A DNA stretch of 64,000 nucleotides. Source: Anthonomus grandis grandis. Lineage: Eukaryota > Arthropoda > Insecta > Coleoptera > Curculionidae. Location: contig NC_065549.1 of assembly GCF_022605725.1 (NCBI RefSeq), positions 32,379,690 through 32,443,689 on the forward strand. The letters are read 5' to 3'. Made by a program: the position numbers and the translations under genes. Shown one piece after another: positions 23,390 through 33,949 of this stretch; the stretch's first letter is position 1, and each line of letters opens with the position of its first letter. The notes under the pieces were generated by a model. The model was not told the origin of the DNA and did no database searches. It saw nothing but the letters and a program-made list of their open reading frames with translations.

Positions 23390-25935
23390 GTGCCATAAAA
23401 ATATCTACTTGGAATATCCGAAACATGTTTGAAGAAGCGAAGATCAACAACATCGTCCAAGAAATGAAAACACTGAAAATCGATGTGATGAGAGTCTAAG
23501 CAGTGAGGCCGCCCACGCTATGGTCAGCGCACTGCCTCCGTCAGACAAAGTTATCCTAGTGAAGCTGCAGGACAGGCTCGTAATATATCATCATCCAAAC
23601 TTACGCGCTGATAGGGAACAGGCCAAACAAGGAGGTCAAAAAGTTTATACACTTATACAGAAGGCATTTAAATGTATCGGAACAAAAGAGTCTACCATCA
23701 TCACGGGTGATTTCAATGCCTGATTTCAAGTTCTGTCGGAAGGAAGATTTAATTATTACCTACACCAAGTTTAAACTTTAACCCAGGCGACTTTACACAT
23801 AGAGATTACTTGCAGATAACAACTCGACCAACTCGAAAACCAAATCGACTTAATTTTTATTAACAAAAGGTTTAAAAACAACTTAACTTCAGTAAACACC
23901 TACCTAGGAGCAGACGGCTATTTAGTCCACAAGTTAGTTGTGGGCCTCGGAAAATCTCAAACTCAAGAAACTCATTAAATGTGAACCTAAACAGATTCTT
24001 AATTAAAATATCCTGAAAGACCACATAATTCGACAGAAAGTGAGACAATCAACGAAAGAAAAGCTGAAAACTGTTACAAACAAGAACAGTGTGCAGAAGA
24101 GAAATGGGGTAACATCAAAGACGTAATTCTTAGGGTGAGGAAAGAACATCTGAGTAAGAGAATAAGAACAAAAAACAAAGAGTGAATGACTGATGACATT
24201 CTGCAGAGGATAAACCAAAAAAGATTGATGAAGAAAAAAGACAAGAATAAATACTAGATATTAGTAGTAAAATCAAGTAGGAAGTAAGAAAGGCTAAAGA
24301 GACGTGAATGCCGAAAAAATATAAAATAATCGAGAGGCTCCAAATTAAACACGATAATTTTAATATCTACTGGAATATCTGCGAAGCAACTGGTCAATGC
24401 AAGTGGGTATCTCCAACCCTCCTCATGGACAATAACGGGAACTCAATGACAACAGTTTTTAGAAGTTGATCATATGAAAAGTGTACATCCAAAACTTTTC
24501 CAGAACCACCGAAGTTACCCTCCAGAAATGAATTGCATGACAAGCCTCATAATACTAGAGAGCGAGGTATGAAAGGCTCTAGAGCAGTCTAAAAATGGCA
24601 AAGCCGCAGGTCCGAATAAAAGACTAGATGAAATTATGAAGATGCCGGGTAAAGAGAGTACAAAGGAGTTAACTGAGCTGTTCATTGGGATCACATTCCA
24701 GAATACTGGCTGCTATCAACGTTGGTAGCGCTATCAAAAAACCATCTGCGAAGACATGCGAGGTATTTCGGACTATTATCCTTATGGATCATGCACTAAA
24801 GACCTTTCTAAAAATTATATACGCCAGGATCTACAAAAAATGCGAAGAAAACACAGGAGAAACACAGTTTAAGTTCCGCAATTTCCTAAGTACAAGTGAG
24901 GCCTGTTTTACTCTTTAGGTTCCTTTTCAGTTTTGCAAGTTCTGATCCAGAGATGCCGTATTGTCAGTTGTGACATCTATATCTATTTTCTTGACTCTAC
25001 CGATTGACCCTTATCAACATCGGAAATTGATCACCGCCCTGCAAATAATAGATATAGACTATAAGGATATTCAAATAAGCATCATTTTGTACTAGAACAA
25101 GTCCAAATCAAAGTGGAAGATCAACTGTTTGACCATGCGAGAAGTAAGGCGGGGCTGAGTGCTCACCGACTCTCTTTAACATATACTATGAAGAGATTTT
25201 CACTGAAGCCCTTACGAAATTAGCACTGTCAATCCGGATAAACGGGCAATATATCAACAACCACCGCTACGCTAACAACATTATTTTTGGACCATATGAG
25301 AAATACAAAGCGAGAAGTATGTGCTACATCTGAAAGGAAAACCAAATCTATAACGATCAACCAGACCAATTCGAACCCTAGGACGCTACTGGCATGAAGT
25401 AAGGAGGTTAAAAGAGTCGATAACTAGTCTTCAACCTGCAATGAGATTATACTGAGGAGATTAAGTCCTGACTCAAAATTGCACGGTTTATATTTAACAG
25501 AAGAAGACGCTTACTATATTGTGGTGGCCTGAGTTTGGACGCGAAAATGCGGATAGTGAGATGCTACGTTCTCCCGGTGCAGTCGAAGCCTGCACCCTGA
25601 TGCTGGTCGCTGTAAAAAAACATTGAAGCCTTCGATACGTGGATGTACAGGAAAATATTGAATATAGCTTAAGTGGAACATGTCACCAACGTCGAAGTCT
25701 CCTGCGGCTCATGAGAAAAGAGACAGATGTGCTTAACATAGTGCAGCGGTGAATATCTCGGTCATGTAAAGTGCAATGAATAAAAATATCGAATTCTTCA
25801 ACTCATCATGCAATGCAAAATCCGCAGACCTGTTTCGGGGAGCTGTCAACAAAACTATGATAGTCTTGATGATTTGCAATAGGCCGGGCTATAGAAGGCA
25901 GCTTAGAAGAAAAAGAAGTTATTGCAAGACTTTCT
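23390..25935 (+). mobile_element. degenerate RTE-like non-LTR retrotransposon, copy 1
   Basis: One long relic in the plus orientation, with endonuclease at 23398-23900, a linker to about 24580, RT at 24580-25500 and a C-terminal region to about 25930. It ends FRAAVNKTMIV-like near 25840, which matches the end of the second copy at 29475. The whole coding part of one ORF can be followed, but stops and shifts are dense. Confidence 0.7.
23398..25930 (+). pseudogene. RTE-like endonuclease/reverse transcriptase, inactivated
   Basis: The endonuclease starts ISTWNIRNMFEEAKINNI and contains IITGDFNA. A linker with EEKWGNIKD follows. The RT has KNGKAAGPNK, PSAKTCEVFRTIILMDHA, KIIYARIYKKCEE, QFKFRN, and an altered active-site box reading YANNIIFG where YADD is expected. 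The C-terminal region has an EAFDTWMYRKILNI block before VEHVTN. This is the order seen in the RTE/BovB group. More than ten stops or shifts were seen. Confidence 0.75.
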
Positions 25936-26422
25936 AGTAAATTCTCATTTTGATTTGGAAAATCAATACTTTTTTTAAAATTCGAATAGTTTTAAAGATA
26001 AGTACAAGAAAATTTATATATTTATATTTTTGAAAAGAATATTTAAAAACTAAATAGTTCATAAATATACAAGGTGTTTCAGAAATAAAAATTTCCACCA
26101 AGCAAGTTGTATTCTTTTTTTTTATAGTAACTTTTTTGATAGTGGCATACACAGCGTTCCAAATTCCAGATACACCATTACGAATTCGGAATCCGTAAGA
26201 AATACGAGGTCAGTAAGTTAAGGCAAGTTTGCGTTTAATATTTATTAAAATGCCGTTTAAATTTATTTTTTATATAAAATTTAATAAACTTATTAATTAC
26301 CAGTTACTTAGTATTACAAAAAGTTACTTATCAATTTTGTATTAAAGTAAAATATCTTTTTTTATGTTAGATTTTTTAAAATTCTCTATTTCCCAGTTTC
26401 AAAGTAGACACAAAAACATAAT
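25936..26422. other. intron sequence with a possible mariner tip
   Basis: At 26070 a TACAAGGTGTTTCAGAAA resembles a mariner terminal repeat, but no partner was found. Otherwise AT-rich sequence. Confidence 0.35.
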
Positions 26423-26428
26423 ACATAC

Positions 26429-26593
26429 ATTTGGTAGAGTCACTGCTGTAGGTCTTTTCCTGCTTGAACTTGTTGATGTAATAGCTTAGCAGCTGAATGT
26501 CACTTTGCAGAGGATTTTCATAGAGATAGATGTGAGGTCTTCTGTCATACGCCCTGCCGCCTGCATATGATACACAAGATAGCCGACCAAGTC
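26429..26593 (-). CDS. Mf: cassette exon of the main gene (myofilin-like)
   Basis: The acceptor (ATATTTAG) precedes 26593 and the donor GTATGT follows 26429 on the minus strand. The exon is 165 bases (55 codons). It enters and leaves in phase 1, so it can be included or skipped without changing the frame. It encodes LGRLSCVSYAGGRAYDRR, then PHIYLYENPLQSD and a basic helix-like end (YYINKFKQEK). The Tyr/Arg-rich style matches the other exons, and the base composition is far less AT-rich than the intron. Reading through the donor gives a stop soon after, so a retained form would be a short alternative C terminus. Confidence 0.7.
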
Positions 26594-26599
26594 CTAAAT

Positions 26600-27555
26600 A
26601 TTTTGTTATATCACACAACAATCCAAAATGTTGTCATGTATACGACATACATTATTTCTTGCAGTAATTGGGGAAGCCTTCAATAAAGCCAGTTGATGCC
26701 AGTCAAACAATTCTTCATTGTGACATTTTTGTTATGCTCTTGGCGTATTTACACACAAGCGTTTGCAAACAATAGCCGCCTAACTGCCTAAGCTAGAAGC
26801 TGCGCAAAAATCAACATTTAGTAGCATAAATTTAATATTCTTTAATGATAAATATTTGTTTTGGATTTGTTAATATTTCAGTAATAATTGAAAAATGTAA
26901 TTTTTTAAAGTGTTTCAGTTAAAATAATTTTTTTTAGGATTAGAAATTTAGTTTTTTCTCTATAAAATATTCAAGAATTCCTATTACTTAATATTATAGA
27001 TTATCATATAATTATCCGTTTTAAGTGATGAGACTTTCCTTTGAAGTAAACTACAATTTAGCGAATTTCGTGTTATATATTTAGTTATATATATTAGTAT
27101 ATATATTGTAAAACTATTTTGAGAATCTGAAGTGGATGGATTGATTTAGGGCGATTCTGCGGTATTTCAGAAGACTCTTAAAGCACTCCTAACTCTACTG
27201 CATTTAAAAACTGGCAGTTGATTGCTTTAGGTTTAAATTATTAAAACCTAAAAGACTGGAATTATTCCAGACCTTTTAAGTCATAGAAAAGTTAGAAGAA
27301 TAATTACTAAGTCTTCGCATAACAAGACAAAGATAGGTAAGAGTAAGAAGAGTTAGAACTAAAGAATTAATGTTCTAAGATTGCAGTCGTAGAAATCATA
27401 TTGCTTACCTCAATCAAAAAATCTAATCTAATTTTATCTACCGAAGAGATAAGTTCTAATTTAAACTAATGAGGGAATAGTGTATATGATAATTGGTATT
27501 TCAAAATGGGATCACAAGCCCATTAATGGCCTTTAAATGCGAATAAAAGCGAATA
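26600..27555. other. intron sequence, nothing recognised
   Basis: There is a less AT-rich patch at about 26640-26810 just upstream of the cassette exon in transcript order. It has no ORF and could be regulatory. The remainder is AT-rich. Confidence 0.35.
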
Positions 27556-27559
27556 TAAT

Positions 27560-29475
27560 TCCTCATTTCAAAAGTCGGTCAGATCAGTAAAAACGTATTC
27601 GAAAGCGGAAGCAAACAGCGACCAAAATCCAGCTATAATGGAAATTAAGATGCGTTGATTTAAACATATTAACTGTCCTAAATTATCAACACAACTCAAC
27701 AACGCGTTCATGAAAACAAAAGGTTGAGTCGAGCACAGTAATCGAAGAGAAATGAAGGGTGATAAAGGAAGCACTTCTAGAAATACAAAAAGAAGATATT
27801 GGTTTTCAAAGACAAGTGAAAAACTGACATAACTGATGAGATTTAAAAAATTATGAAACAGCGGAGGGAGTATAAAACAAAAAGCGAATAGATACAGTTA
27901 AACAAAATTATTCGTAGGAAATGCAAAGAAGTAAGAAAACAACTACAGCAAAAATACGACCTACATAACATACATAAAAAGATCAAAAAAATGACAGACA
28001 GTAATCGCAAAATACTACAGCGAAATACTGCGAAATACGGACAGACGCTAAAAACTTAATAACCGTGGGGCTAAAAAAAACTAAAGTACTGTAAAAAATA
28101 TGTTATAAGAATATTTAATGACACATAGCCAAAATAACACCCCTTCAAGTAAGTGAGATTAATGAAGCGAGCCCTAACATCACTAAAGAAGAGGTAAAAT
28201 AGGCCATCCTAATACAGAAAGATGGAAAAGCTGTGGGGCCCAATAAGGTATACACTGACACCTTAAAACACCTTAAAACATTAAACCACGAAGACAGTAC
28301 AATGTTAACCCATATTTAACGACATCTATGGAACTGGAAAAACCTGGAACCCTCGGAAAGTCAACTTTCGTCACATTATCCAAAAAAAACAATTCATCTG
28401 ATAAGTAATGTTTGATGTCTTATGTACTAAAGACGTATGCACACCCGTAAATTCAAGAACAATTGACGAAAGAATAAGTTGACGACACTCAATACGGCTT
28501 CAGATGGATAAGGAGCATGCGAGGCTCTTTTCTCGGTTAACTTACTTCCACAGAGAGCACACGACATAAACGTAAAAATATACGCCTGCTTTATAGACTA
28601 TTCCAAAGTCTTTGACTGCGTGCAACATCAAAAGCTAACAGAAATACTAAGAGCAACAGGCGCCGACGAAGGCGACTTATGAATCATTACAGAAGTACAC
28701 TGACAAAAGATAGATCAAATAGGAGTGGAAAACAACGTGTCGGATAAGATAGCCTTGAGAAAAGGAGTATCGCATAATGCATACTCCTTTCGCAGGATGC
28801 ATATAATCTCTTAAAAACACTAGCGGTAAAAGCAAAATCAATACCAAAATAATTAGAAATATAATGTATGCCGACGATACAGTTTTGCTGGTAGTTACCA
28901 GAACTTTAGCAACTTGTACATGTTATCGGTCAGTACAGCGAGCGCTGCAGCCTATATACAAACATCCCTAGAACAAAACATATGATAATTTCATATGATT
29001 TGCATTGCAAATACAAAGTGCTCTCCGAATACACAACAAAATTGTTGAACTAGTATTATCCTTAAGATATCTAGGGGCACAAATAAGTAATAGCGATTCG
29101 ACGAGAAAAGTACCATCAAGAATTGAACAGGCCAGAAAGACATTTATCGGCATGAAGAACTTCTTTATAAGGCATCTTTTAGTATTAAGTCTTAGAATCC
29201 GAATCTTATGCTGCTAAAAATTAAGGAGCTGATGCTAAAAATCAAATAGCGCAAACTAAGGTAAATTGGATATATAATGAGAGGAGATAGATATGAATAA
29301 CTTTGGTTGATCATCGAGGGAAAAGTTCAGGGGAAAAGGCCAACAAGGAGAAGACAGAATTCATGACTCAAGGACCTACGCCAATAGCTTAGTAAAATAT
29401 CATCCTTAACCTTTAGAGTAGCTGTTTCACGAGTAATTATTGCCAGTTCGATCACCAACATTTAAAATTTTTAAT
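27560..29475 (+). pseudogene. RTE-like LINE, copy 2, inactivated
   Basis: It is in the same orientation and family as 23390-25935. It starts in the endonuclease end, near 27560. A linker with KGDKGSTSRNTK follows, then the RT: QKDGKAVGPNK at about 28220, a remnant of the DAF(D)-box region near 28600, and a preserved MYADDTVLLVV at 28865-28897. The C-terminal block LSLRYLGAQISNSDSTRK with EQARKTFIGMKNFF lies at 29005-29217, and the end lies near 29475. The catalytic YADD box survives here although the ORF is full of stops. Confidence 0.75.
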
Positions 29476-30845
29476 AGTGGCTGGATTAAATGAGCAATGC
29501 TTGGAATTATTAGTTCTATATTTTTAAAAAAAGTTCTATGAATTGAGAATATTCATTCAATTTGAGAATATGAGAACATATCTCTATAATTTAAGAACCA
29601 AGAAAGAAGCTATTTGGCAATCATTTCGAATTATTAAAATATGAAAACAGTGGTAAAAAGAGATGTGTGCCGCTTTGTTGGTTTTTATAAGACAGAAATG
29701 AGCAAAAATCGATAGATCTAGTTGGTGCCTGATAAATCTACCACTTTTTAAACAAATCAGAGTTCTTTACTGAAAGTCATAAATCCAGATAGACCGAAAA
29801 TAGTGGAACTTTTGTTTAAGCAATGATTTGTGAATACAATTAAAAACAACATACTAACCAGAGCCTGATAAGAAATTGTATGAAGAACATATACGAAACC
29901 AGAAAAATGCTTTCTTATTTTTTGAAATACAACCAGTTTAAAAACCTAACCAGATCTATTAAAAGTAATTGAGGCAAAGTTTTTAACCGCCTCCCTAAAT
30001 TTAGGTCTAAATTAATAAATACAACTCAGCATAGAAGAATACGTCAAAACTCAGTTTTGATATAAAAGGGTCTAGTTTGTGTGACAAAAGCATGTAATCT
30101 ATTTAATAAATTCATATAATATATACCATTGTCAGAGCGGAATGTGTTTATGTTGGTCAACTGTACATGAAATAAAAGTCTATATAAGATAAATGTAAAA
30201 GAAAGGTCTTTTCTTTTTCAAAACATTTCGAGTCTCTTCTATATTAATCTGAACACTTATTTAATATTGCTTTATTTAAAAGTGAAGACAAATAAATTAG
30301 TATCGTTTATAGACCGTTAATCCTGTACATCCTGTAAGATCGTTTACAAGTATTAGTTAACACCTACATGAATGCAGAGATCACATATAAAATAAAGCTA
30401 CAATGAAGAAAAAAATGTATTTAATAAGAAATCTTGGAACAATTACTACAATTGATAAACAATAAGTAATTGAATGTATTAATTAATATAATTAATAGTT
30501 TGATCTTTTAGGTTTTTCATGAGAAAATAGAAACTTAGAGGTTGGATGGATGTCAAACATTACCATTCCTAAAAAATAAGACATAAAAGTAAAAAATTAT
30601 TACAAAAAAAAGTAAAGAAATATTAAATAGATATTTTGAACTTTTTAGACAAAATTAGTTGTTTGAATCAGGTGCGTTAAAGCTAACACTATAATGTTAA
30701 GTAACATACTATAGAAATAAATATAACTATATTTTTTAATAATTAAAAAAAGGCTTTTTAAAGCATATACAAAGCATTAGCTTGCAAAATTTATGCAAAT
30801 TTATTAATAAAGATATCTAAAGAATTTAATATGTGTATCAAATAG
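29476..30845. other. intron sequence with a doubtful LINE tail
   Basis: At 30020-30110 an RRIRQNSVLI-like peptide and CNLFNKF resemble the last residues of a LINE ORF2, too short to assign. The rest is AT-rich with nothing recognised. Confidence 0.3.
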
Positions 30846-30851
30846 ACTTAC

Positions 30852-30982
30852 CAATATATTTTCTAATAGGTTCAGTAGAGTAAGTGGTGTAACTAACTTT
30901 GCTGTTATAAGGAGAACTCACGAGTATTTTATTGATGTACGCGTCACTACTGTACCTCGCAGGAATAGGATCATCGTAGTGC
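30852..30982 (-). CDS. Mf: internal exon of the main gene (myofilin-like)
   Basis: A T-rich acceptor ending TTTTTTTAG precedes 30982 and a consensus donor GTAAGT follows 30852 on the minus strand. The exon is 131 bases, phase 2 in and phase 1 out, with a single open frame. It encodes HYDDPIPARYSSDAYINKI, then LVSSPYNSKVSYTTYST and EPIRKYI. The incoming phase fits the exon at 50013-50128 (an Arg codon is split AG/G). The outgoing phase fits both 26429-26593 and 10911-10990. The peptide is soluble and Tyr/Ser-rich with no known catalytic motif. Confidence 0.8.
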
Positions 30983-31379
30983 CTAAAAAAAATAAAGAAT
31001 TAAAGAAATTATATTAATAGTTATTTTATGTTGAAAAACTGTTAAATAAAAATTCGAAGATTTATTTTAAAATATAAATGTGGTCCTAAGAAATCAAAAA
31101 CCCTATAATTCATGTAAAATAGAACATGGAAGAAAAACAATATTAATATGAATGATTTAAAAGTACATGGAATTTTCAAATAAATAATTTAATTATATAG
31201 TCTTATATCGCCTTTTTAAACATGTTTCAGAAGAATGAAGATTTTAATTTTAAATGAGTTGATGAATAATTGGTCAATATAACGATATTAGGCAAAATGA
31301 TAAGTAACTAAATAGTTCAAAATAATAAGGTTCAAATAGTTTTTGCTGCTCGATAGCCTAAGCGGCTATTTTGCAGATA

Positions 31380-31402
31380 TATAATAATAATAATAATAAT
31401 TT
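31380..31402. repeat. (ATA)n microsatellite
   Basis: About seven perfect ATA/TAA units. Confidence 0.85.
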
Positions 31403-31825
31403 ACAGATTAACAAGAAATTTATATACTATTATTCGTTCTTGGTAAAAATAATTACTACATATTAATAAACATTATGTTAGGTCCTCAGCGTTGCCAAAC
31501 CGTGGCCAATATTTGATCTATCACAGAGTTGACGTCTGCTTCACGTATTGTTTACTTTTTTTAAGCTGTCGATTCTAGTGAAATTTATCATGATAGTCGA
31601 GTTTGTCATTTCCGAAACGTGTCTATATGGATCAAATCGATGTATAGCTATCTTTTGGAGTTATAATTATCCTTTTTCTTCAGTTCATTTTAGTTTTACT
31701 CACTGAACATTGTTGTAAGTTTTTTTTTTTGTTAACCGAGGTTTCCTACCTTGTTGCCTGTTGCAGTCACGGATTTTGACATCGACGTTTGGTACGTCGC
31801 TTAATGATTATTACAAACTTAACCA

Positions 31826-32458
31826 GTGGCGCTAGGCTTACGCAACTTGATAGAGGTGCGCTATTGCCTGATTGTGAACTTTTTACTGAACTCCCATCCC
31901 GTTCGTAACAGATGTTATAAATGCGATAAGAAATGTGTATTCAAGGAGAAAAGACAACGTCTTTTTGGCTTTCAAAGTGATATATGCCATCACGTAATCT
32001 GCACTTACTACAGCAATGTGCAGGCGCAGGAGGTTAGGGTTATCCCCAGTCAGTCTCGGACTCTTTTGCATTTCTGTGTCGACTGTATCACAGAAGTGAA
32101 AAAATTGCCAAATACACTACAGTTAGTACAATCAAAGAATGCTGAGATTGCCGCTTTAAATTCTAGAATTGCGAAGATCGAATCTAATATATATACCAAA
32201 AAAATAAGTAATGTTGGCAAAAAGCTAACATCTCTGGAGCAAGATATTAAAGATAGTAAATCCCAGATGAAATTAAAACTGGATACCTCAGAATTTGAAA
32301 TAAAAGCCAATGGCATTCAGCAGAAACTAGATAGTCTGAAATTCAATCATCCTACTTATCACTTGGCTCAGGATAATATAAGATGTGAACTTGAGGCGCA
32401 TTTAACTACCCACAGTGAGCAGATGACAGCAAAGTGGACACGGTTGTTTGAGGTATAA
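31826..32458 (+). pseudogene. CR1-like ORF1 protein (zinc-finger plus coiled coil)
   Basis: The 210 open residues start with a Cys/His cluster: CYKCDKKC, then CHHVIC and later CVDC. This resembles the PHD-like finger in ORF1 of CR1-group LINEs. From about residue 95 the protein has long heptad-type stretches (AEIAALNSRIAKIESNI and further to about residue 180), predicting a coiled coil for ORF1 trimerisation. It stops at 32456-32458. A continuation in another frame follows to about 32950. ORF1 proteins bind the element RNA. Confidence 0.65.
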
Positions 32459-32999
32459 AGGAAACCAACACTGAACTTGTGTAACTCCTTGTTTCGAATC
32501 TAACGTCTAAAGGGTTGATAAGTAAAGTAGGTATGCAGTCCAGTTCTAAAGCTTCGGAACGTAATATATATAAAACAACTCCTAGTAATATTTTACCCTC
32601 CACCAAGGGTATAGTTGTGGGATATGCTGAGCCTGATAAAAATGTTTATGTTAATTCTTTGCTTACTGCGGCAAATCCAAATCCAACCTAAATTACACTG
32701 CATCAGATGATATTTTTAAAGCACATCTTAAAGATATAGTGCCTGGGGCAGAAGATGCCTTTATCACAGTTGTTAACCTCAGAACAAGTGGAACATCGAA
32801 TTATTTTAAAGTCGTTGTACCTAACGAATATCTCAGTGTAATTACTAAAGCTGAGAATTGGCCTAAGGAAGTATATGTGAAGAAGTTGAGGTATATGCAA
32901 TATCCATCTCGTCGCTTCTCAAACACAATTCAACAAAAAGATAAAAATTTTTGCCTAACAAGGGGATCCAGAAACCACTCGTAGATTCATCTGAACAGC

Positions 33000-33740
33000 T
33001 ACACCTGATTTCTCATCCCGACGCTATAGATTTTTATTATCAAAATGTTCGCGGTTTAAATTCAAAAGTGATTCCGTTTTACAATGAAGTTTGCTTAGCG
33101 GAAACCGACAATATCGGCCTGACAGAGACGAATTTACAAAATAATGTCGCGAACTCTGAACTGTTTCCGGACACTTACGATGTACATCAATGTGACCGGA
33201 ATCAATGTGACTGGATTGTCGAAGGGTGGAGGTGTATTGTTAGCTGTTAAACGCGAGTTCAAAATGTTACCTTTGAATTTATCTGATTTGCTTCAAATTG
33301 TAAATTCTATCGAGATTGTAGGTGCGCAATTGTCCTTTGACCATTTTATGTGCTTTGTATTTATTGTCTATATACCTCCTGCTAGTAGCAAATGGATTTA
33401 TGATATTGTGTACGATTACTTTGAAATGATGCAATATTTGTGTCACAAGAAAATAATTATAATGGGTGATTTTAATATCCCCAATTTTCTTAGTCACCAG
33501 GATGACTCTATTGTGAGATCAACTTTGGCATTTATGAATATAATGGAATTCGTACAATATAACGACGTCCTTAACGTCAATGGAAGAATTCTAGATTTAG
33601 TGATAACCAATTTATTTAAGTATGTTTATTTGAGTAGTTTTTATTTTGTTGAATGTGATTCTTATCATCCTTCATTAATTATGAATTTTAAGGATAAATT
33701 ACCTCAGACTAATTATTTTACTCACAATTTACTGGTATAG
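33000..33740 (+). pseudogene. CR1-like ORF2 endonuclease, frameshifted
   Basis: Block 1 (33000-33250) has IDFYYQNVRGLNSKV and IGLTETNLQNNV, with the catalytic-type Glu. A frameshift near 33200 moves the reading to block 2 (33144-33740) with SKGGGVLLAVKREF, then IIMGDFNIPNF (the GDFN box) and ILDLVITNL near the end. All landmarks of the AP-type endonuclease are present in order, so only the shift and later lesions prevent a product. Confidence 0.8.
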
Positions 33741-33949
33741 AATTGTTTTAATTTTAGACGTGCTAGTTATCCCATATTATATAGCTTAATTGAAGCTGAT
33801 GACTGACAGGAGGTGTTTGCCTCTTTAGATCCTAATGTATCTTGCGACAGCTTTTACAGTACACTTAATAAAATATTTGATAGAGCAGTTCCACTTAAAA
33901 TCGTAAAAGAATATTCCAGTCTGATTTAATCATAAAAAATATCAAACAA

